A DNA stretch of 5,132 bases from Candidatus Anoxychlamydiales bacterium (lineage in GTDB: Bacteria; Chlamydiota; Chlamydiia; Chlamydiales; SM23-39), in contig JAAKFX010000108.1 of the NCBI GenBank assembly GCA_011064865.1, forward strand, positions 1 through 5,132. The letters are read 5' to 3'. The translations under genes were made by a program, and so were the position numbers. Numbering within the stretch: the first letter of the stretch is position 1; every line of letters begins with the position of its first letter. The notes beneath the pieces were generated by a model, which saw only the letters and a list, made by a program, of their open reading frames with translations, ran no database searches and was not told where the DNA came from. Shown here in pieces: positions 1 through 3,658 of the stretch.

Positions 1-10
1 GGGAAATTAT

Positions 11-592
11 ATGAAAAAAAATATTGGTTTTTTTGGAGGCACTTTCGATCCTATACATATAGGTCATTTAAACTTAGCGATTGAGATTTTAGAAAAAACT
101 AAACTAGATAAGATAATTTTTTGTCCAGCTTATGTATCGCCTTTTAAAACTAAAAATCAACCTAAAGCGAACTGCCAAGATAGACTTGAGATGGTAAAAA
201 TAGCTATTAAGGATATAAAAGAGTTTGAAGCTTTTGATTTTGAGATCGAAAATAGAGGGATCTCTTATACAATTGAGACATTAGAAAAAATCAAAAATGA
301 AGCTAGTTTAAAGCTGATTATAACAGAAGATTCTCTCTCGACTTTTCATCAATGGAAAGATTATAAGAATATTTTACAAATAGCAGATCTTTTAGTCGGA
401 GTGAAAAATGAATTTTTAAATGAATTTAAAAGTGAAAATTTTACTTTAAATAGTAAAAATTTTGTACAAACGAACATCTTTGAAATCTCTTCTACCTATA
501 TAAGAGAGAGATTAAAAAATAGAGTATATTCTGCTCATCTAATGCCCAAAGAAGTTCTAGACTACATTTATAAACGTGAGTTATACTTGTAG
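11..592 (+). CDS. nadD: Nicotinate-nucleotide adenylyltransferase (NadD)
   Basis: Transfers an AMP group from ATP to nicotinate mononucleotide, giving deamido-NAD, the step before NAD synthetase; cytoplasmic. The 193-residue protein has the usual length and layout of the family. The N-terminal nucleotidyltransferase loop GGTFDPIHIGH (residues 9-19) carries the HxGH signature (H16-H19). The C-terminal ISSTYIR motif (159-165) binds ATP phosphates, and an MPKEVLDYI helix near the end matches the usual LPxxVxxYI. In the central motif, normally GxDS, the glycine is replaced: residues 104-108 read ITEDS, keeping the Asp-Ser. The ATG at 11 is preceded by GGGA about 7 nt upstream and the signature loop begins right after it, so the start is convincing although only 10 bases upstream are visible. 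It is the first visible gene of the plus-strand operon, next to rsfS as in many bacteria. Family assignment is secure; activity is inferred. Confidence 0.95.
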   Translation: MKKNIGFFGGTFDPIHIGHLNLAIEILEKTKLDKIIFCPAYVSPFKTKNQPKANCQDRLEMVKIAIKDIKEFEAFDFEIENRGISYTIETLEKIKNEASLKLIITEDSLSTFHQWKDYKNILQIADLLVGVKNEFLNEFKSENFTLNSKNFVQTNIFEISSTYIRERLKNRVYSAHLMPKEVLDYIYKRELYL

Positions 593-625
593 ATTGTTAA
601 AATAAAAATTTTAAAAGATAGATAG

Positions 626-982
626 ATGGATCAAATAAAATTAATAAATATTATTGCACAAATTATTTACGACAAAAAGGGCTTTAATATATTGGCTTTA
701 GATGTAAAAGGAATCTCTACGATTTGTGATTATATAATAATTGCAGAAGGAAATGTTGATAGACATATTAGAGCAATTGCAAATGAGGTGGTTCAAGAGC
801 TAAAAGAGCTAAAAGAAAAACCTTTTCATGTAGAAGGACTTCAAGAATCAGATTGGGTAGTGCTAGATTATCTGGATGTTATTGTTCATCTTTTTAAACC
901 AGGTATGAGAGAGATATATGCTCTTGAAAATCTGTGGAAAGATGGAAAAATTATTGATTTAAAAATAAAAGTCGAAACTTGA
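626..982 (+). CDS. rsfS: Ribosomal silencing factor RsfS (YbeB/Iojap family)
   Basis: RsfS binds ribosomal protein L14 on the large subunit and blocks joining of the subunits, which lowers translation when nutrients are short. At 118 residues it has the typical length. Family landmarks are all present: the DYIIIAEGN strand-turn (35-43), the RHIRAIANEV helix (46-55), EG at 70-71, and the core WVVLDYLDVIVHLF (77-90) followed by REIY and ENLW. The serine usual in the GxS turn is replaced by Val44. The start ATG has only a weak purine-rich stretch (AAAAGATAGATAG) ahead of it. The gap from nadD is 33 nt and the gap to fabF is 9 nt. The equivalent in Chlamydia trachomatis, from memory, is CT769, also directly upstream of fabF. 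Identification is secure from the motifs. Confidence 0.95.
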   Translation: MDQIKLINIIAQIIYDKKGFNILALDVKGISTICDYIIIAEGNVDRHIRAIANEVVQELKELKEKPFHVEGLQESDWVVLDYLDVIVHLFKPGMREIYALENLWKDGKIIDLKIKVET

Positions 983-991
983 GAAAATTTT

Positions 992-2248
992 ATGAAGAAA
1001 AAAAGAGTTGTAGTTACAGGACTCGGCCTTGTTTCTTGTTTTGGAAATGATGTAGATACATTTTACGATCAACTACTAGCTGGTAAAAGCGCTGTTAAAA
1101 CTATTGATCTATTCGATGTTAGTGATTTTCCAACTAAAATTGCGGCTTATATAAAAGATTTCGATGTTGGCGATTATATGCATAAAAAGCAGGCTAGACG
1201 GGTAGATCCTTTTATTAGATATGCAATGGTTGCTGGAAAAAAAGCTTTAATAGATTCAAAGATAGATTCAACTCTTTTAGCCAATCTAGATAAATATAGA
1301 TGTGGAATAGTGATCGGATCTGGAATGGGTGGAATGAAAAGTTTTTCTGATGGTGTTGAAACTTTGATAAAGCAAAGTTATAAAAGACTAACTCCCTTTT
1401 TTGTACCTTTTATCATAACTGATATGGCAGGAGCCTTGCTCGCGATTGATTTAGGATTTCGTGGACCTAATTATTCGATATCTACTGCTTGTGCGACTTC
1501 AAATTATTGTATACATGCAGCAGCAGAGCATATCAGAAAAGGCGAAACAGATATTATGCTCTCTGGTGGATCTGAAGCTCCAATATCACCAATTGGGCTA
1601 GCTGGGTTTGTGCAAGCAAAAGCTCTCTCTGAAAGAAATGATGAGCCTGAAAAGGCATCTAGACCTTGGGATAAAGGCAGAGATGGCTTTGTTATGGGAG
1701 AAGGTTCTGGAGTTTTGGTATTAGAGAGTTTAGAGCATGCCTTGAAAAGAAAAGCTAAGATATATGCTGAATATTTAGGTGGTAGTCTAAATTGTGATGC
1801 ATACCATATGACAGATCCAATAGCGGATGGTACAGTCGTTGCTAGATGCATACAAAATGCTATAAAAGATGCGGGCATTGCAAAAGAGGATATAAATTAT
1901 ATAAATACACATGCAACATCAACACTAGTTGGCGATCTTTGTGAAATTAGAGCGATTAAAAAGGCTTTTGGCCCTCATACGAAAAACATTAAAATAAATG
2001 CAACAAAATCGATGATAGGGCACTGTTTGGGAGCAGCGAGTTCTATTGAAGCTATAGCGACGATAAAAGCAATTGAAAAAAATAAGTTGCATCCAACTAT
2101 AAATTTGGAAAATCCAGAAGAAGAGCTAGCAGATATAGATCCTATTGCAAATAAAGCAATAGAGTATAAAATTACAGCTGCTATGTCTTCATCTTTTGGC
2201 TTTGGTGGACATAATTCTGTGGTAATTTTCGCACCATATAATGGTTAG
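992..2248 (+). CDS. fabF: Beta-ketoacyl-ACP synthase II (FabF), plastid-like
   Basis: Condenses malonyl-ACP with acyl-ACP in each elongation round of type II fatty-acid synthesis; cytoplasmic homodimer. The 418-residue protein is full length. The thiolase-fold catalytic set is intact: nucleophile Cys167 in STACATS, His307 in NTHATST, Lys339 and His344 in TKSMIGH, and the glycine-rich FGFGGHN loop (402-408) near the C-terminus. The loop has GGHN where E. coli FabF has GGTN. Long stretches, for example GPNYSISTACATSNYC, ASRPWDKGRDGFVMGEG and NCDAYHMTDP, read like plant plastid KAS enzymes as I remember them. The ATG follows rsfS by 9 nt, with a weak GAGAA overlapping the rsfS stop as the likely ribosome site. 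The next gene begins 5 nt after its stop, which suggests translational coupling. Very confident call. Confidence 0.97.
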   Translation: MKKKRVVVTGLGLVSCFGNDVDTFYDQLLAGKSAVKTIDLFDVSDFPTKIAAYIKDFDVGDYMHKKQARRVDPFIRYAMVAGKKALIDSKIDSTLLANLDKYRCGIVIGSGMGGMKSFSDGVETLIKQSYKRLTPFFVPFIITDMAGALLAIDLGFRGPNYSISTACATSNYCIHAAAEHIRKGETDIMLSGGSEAPISPIGLAGFVQAKALSERNDEPEKASRPWDKGRDGFVMGEGSGVLVLESLEHALKRKAKIYAEYLGGSLNCDAYHMTDPIADGTVVARCIQNAIKDAGIAKEDINYINTHATSTLVGDLCEIRAIKKAFGPHTKNIKINATKSMIGHCLGAASSIEAIATIKAIEKNKLHPTINLENPEEELADIDPIANKAIEYKITAAMSSSFGFGGHNSVVIFAPYNG

Positions 2249-2253
2249 ATAAT

Positions 2254-2676
2254 ATGTTATATGAAGAGAGTTTTGGAACTATTGCCTTAAAAAAACAAAA
2301 AGATGTTTTTTTTACATATTTAGTAAAAAACAAAAGTGGTAATCATTGGGGTTTTCCAAAAGGTAGAGCTAATATTTCAGAGACTCAAAAAGAGGCTGCG
2401 CTCAGAGAGCTCAATGAAGAGACAAATCTAAAATTTTTGAAATTTTTATCTGAAAAGCCATTAATCGAGCAATATACATTTGAAAGAGATTCAAAAAAAA
2501 CAGCAAAAAAAGTCTATTACTATCCTATTTTAGTTGAAGGAGAGGGTCAAATTACCTCTGATGAAATATCAGATGGTAGATGGGTAGAGCTATCAAAGGC
2601 AAAAGATCTCATAACTTTTGCAGCATCTAAAGAAATTGCGAATCAAGTTGAAATTTTTGTACAAAATCTGCAATAG
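2254..2676 (+). CDS. Nudix hydrolase, probable asymmetric Ap4A hydrolase
   Basis: A 140-residue single-domain Nudix protein. The Nudix box is complete at residues 37-59: Gly37, Glu43, then REL-x-EE at 51-56, with Thr57 in place of the usual glycine. The HWGFPKG entry just before the box and the later KKVYYYPI strand are typical of bis(5'-nucleosyl)-tetraphosphatases, which split Ap4A to ATP and AMP and keep dinucleotide alarmones low. In Chlamydia trachomatis the gene after fabF is CT771, which I recall as a characterised Ap4A hydrolase; position and motifs both support orthology. An RNA pyrophosphohydrolase (RppH-like) role cannot be ruled out from motifs alone. The start at 2254 lies 5 nt after the fabF stop without a clear ribosome site, so translation may depend on ribosomes finishing fabF. 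Confidence 0.9.
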   Translation: MLYEESFGTIALKKQKDVFFTYLVKNKSGNHWGFPKGRANISETQKEAALRELNEETNLKFLKFLSEKPLIEQYTFERDSKKTAKKVYYYPILVEGEGQITSDEISDGRWVELSKAKDLITFAASKEIANQVEIFVQNLQ

Positions 2677-2695
2677 TATTTTTTTTAAACTTATT

Positions 2696-2702
2696 GGAGA
2701 GG
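2696..2702 (+). promoter_or_regulatory. Strong ribosome binding site of bioY
   Basis: GGAGAGG three bases before ATG 2706 (GGAG core six bases before). It is by far the best Shine-Dalgarno match in the plus-strand operon, and it decides the bioY start against the upstream TTG at 2694, which would use part of the same bases as codons. Confidence 0.75.
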
Positions 2703-2705
2703 TTT

Positions 2706-3254
2706 ATGATAAAAGCAATTGCTAAAAGAATTGAGATAGAAGCTTTCAAAGATGTTTGTTTAGTTATTTTGGCAGCTTTTTTTATTGGGATGTTTGCAAA
2801 AATTTATATTCCTCTTTTTTTTACACCAGTTCCATTAATTTTACAAAATTCAATAGCCATAACTTATGGCTCCTTTTTAGGATCTAAAAAGGGTTCTATA
2901 TCTGTCTTATTATTTATACTTTTAGGAATATTTGGACTGCCTTTTTTCTCTAATGGAGATTTTGGGATGCAAACTATTTTAAGCGTAAGAGGTGGATATA
3001 TATTGAGTTACGCTTTAGCTTGCTTTATTGTTGGAAAACTTTTAGAGAAAAGAGAAGATTCATCTCAAAAATATATCGGATTTACAGTATTGCTTGGCCA
3101 TCTAACAGTATTATTTGGTGGTTTTTTATGGTTTAGCTTTTTTGTAGGGCTGAAAAAAGCATTTTTATTAGGTGTTGTACCCTTTATAGCTACAGATGTA
3201 TTGAAATCGATTGTGATCACTAAATTAATTACTTTTAAAAATAAGTATTTTTAA
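2706..3254 (+). CDS. bioY: Biotin transporter BioY (ECF-type substrate-binding component)
   Basis: Integral inner-membrane protein that binds biotin and, alone or with a shared energy-coupling module (BioM/BioN-like), brings it into the cell. From the ATG at 2706 it is 182 residues, normal for BioY. Visible hallmarks are FTPVP at 39-43 after the first membrane segment, the LGSKKGSISVLLFILLGIFG segment (58-77), the GGY turn at 96-98, and the C-terminal PFIATDVLKS helix (159-168), matching the PxxxxDxxK pattern of the family. About six hydrophobic segments are apparent. A TTG at 2694 would add four residues, but it overlaps the strong ribosome site GGAGAGG at 2696-2702, so ATG 2706 is the better start. 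No bioMN or biotin synthesis genes are in the window. It lies 29 nt after the Nudix gene and is probably last in the operon. Confidence 0.93.
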   Translation: MIKAIAKRIEIEAFKDVCLVILAAFFIGMFAKIYIPLFFTPVPLILQNSIAITYGSFLGSKKGSISVLLFILLGIFGLPFFSNGDFGMQTILSVRGGYILSYALACFIVGKLLEKREDSSQKYIGFTVLLGHLTVLFGGFLWFSFFVGLKKAFLLGVVPFIATDVLKSIVITKLITFKNKYF

Positions 3255-3262
3255 AAACTTAT
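3241..3262 (-). terminator. Weak AT-rich hairpin between convergent genes
   Basis: ATAAGT (3241-3246) and ACTTAT (3257-3262) form an inverted repeat around a ten-base A/T loop. It covers the stop codons of bioY (plus) and of the small basic gene (minus). Read on the minus strand the stem is followed by a run of T (3240-3237), as in a Rho-independent terminator; on the plus strand there is no such T run. The stem has only one G-C pair, so it would be unstable. This is a tentative call. Confidence 0.3.
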
Positions 3263-3522
3263 CTTCGATTTACAGAAGCATTTGTTGGTAGTGGAAATGA
3301 TCCTTTAGGAGGTTTAACAGCTCCTTTGGTAACTCTATTTGCCCATGAGAAACCTTTAACGCCTTGGGCTATACATTCGAAAATATTAGTCCCAGACGCT
3401 CTCAGCGTTTTAAGAGAATGTTTAATAGAAAATTTCCCAGGCTTTTTTTTGCCTTCTGTTTGACTTAAACCTTTACGTAGTCTTTCTACAGGTCTATCTC
3501 CACTTACTCCTCTAAATGACAT
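3259..3522 (-). CDS. Small, highly basic protein of unknown function
   Basis: I do not recognise this 87-residue protein. It has about 19 Lys/Arg against 4 Asp/Glu, including a KKK-PGK patch at 25-30 and a terminal NRR, and no hydrophobic segment long enough for a membrane span. The N-terminal RGVSGDRPVERLRKGL looks like a charged helix; the C-terminal half (GVKGFSWANRVTKGAVKPPK) is rich in Gly, Pro and Lys. Binding to nucleic acid or the ribosome is possible, but no family motif shows this. Reality as a gene is supported by codon choice typical of an AT-rich genome (AGA, GGA, GTA, CCT, AAA), a plausible promoter at 3558-3587, and a G-run eight bases before the ATG. Base composition (about 40% GC) is somewhat above its neighbours. 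It converges on bioY with 4 nt between the stops. Existence moderately sure, function unknown. Confidence 0.6.
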   Translation of the reverse strand: MSFRGVSGDRPVERLRKGLSQTEGKKKPGKFSIKHSLKTLRASGTNIFECIAQGVKGFSWANRVTKGAVKPPKGSFPLPTNASVNRR

Positions 3523-3529
3523 AATATGT

Positions 3530-3543
3530 ACCCCCCGGGGGTT
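3530..3543. repeat. CCCCCGGGGG palindrome in the leader of the small gene
   Basis: A perfect 10-bp palindrome of pure C and G (3532-3541) with one extra C at 3531 and matching A/T at 3530/3543. Read on the minus strand it ends in GGGGGG eight bases before the ATG of the small basic gene, so the G-run may serve as an odd ribosome binding site that can also pair with the adjacent C-run. It stands out sharply in a window of about one third GC. Confidence 0.6.
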
Positions 3544-3557
3544 GGTTCCTTAGATTT

Positions 3558-3587
3558 AGTGTAGGGAAAATTGTATAAATCGTGCAA
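3558..3587 (-). promoter_or_regulatory. Putative sigma-70/sigma-66-type promoter of the small basic gene
   Basis: On the minus strand, TTGCAC (3587-3582) and TACACT (3563-3558) resemble -35 and -10 boxes and are separated by 18 bases. An A/T-rich stretch (3588-3601) lies just upstream. Transcription would start near 3551, giving a leader of about 29 nt that contains the C/G palindrome. It is found by eye only; AT-rich DNA gives many chance matches. Confidence 0.4.
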
Positions 3588-3658
3588 GAAAATATTTTAA
3601 AATTGTTAAGTTATTTTTGTTTTTTGAAGAGCTTTGAATAAAAGAATCGTTTTATGTA

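Larger units (their letters stand above)
3523..3658. other. Intergenic spacer between the mosaic gene and the small basic gene
   Basis: These 136 bases are A/T-rich apart from the CCCCCGGGGG palindrome. They hold the putative promoter for the small gene. I see no convincing terminator for the mosaic gene, whose stop is at 3659-3661, and no tRNA or other RNA gene. Confidence 0.5.

Noticed and set aside
1504..1878. Minus-strand open frame of 124 codons inside fabF
   Set aside because: It lies wholly opposite the conserved core of fabF, has no family features, and is explained by the codon pattern of the sense gene.
2694..2705. TTG at 2694 as the bioY start
   Set aside because: It would lie within the best ribosome binding site of the operon (GGAGAGG) and adds four residues not expected for the family; ATG 2706 is preferred.
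3245..3465. Plus-strand frame open opposite the small basic gene, with a protein-like look
   Set aside because: It has no ATG or GTG start and no ribosome site, whereas the minus-strand frame has a start, a promoter-like signal and AT-rich codon choice.
3530..3543. C/G palindrome as a transcription terminator
   Set aside because: There is no loop and no following T-run on either strand, and on the minus strand it lies just before a start codon.
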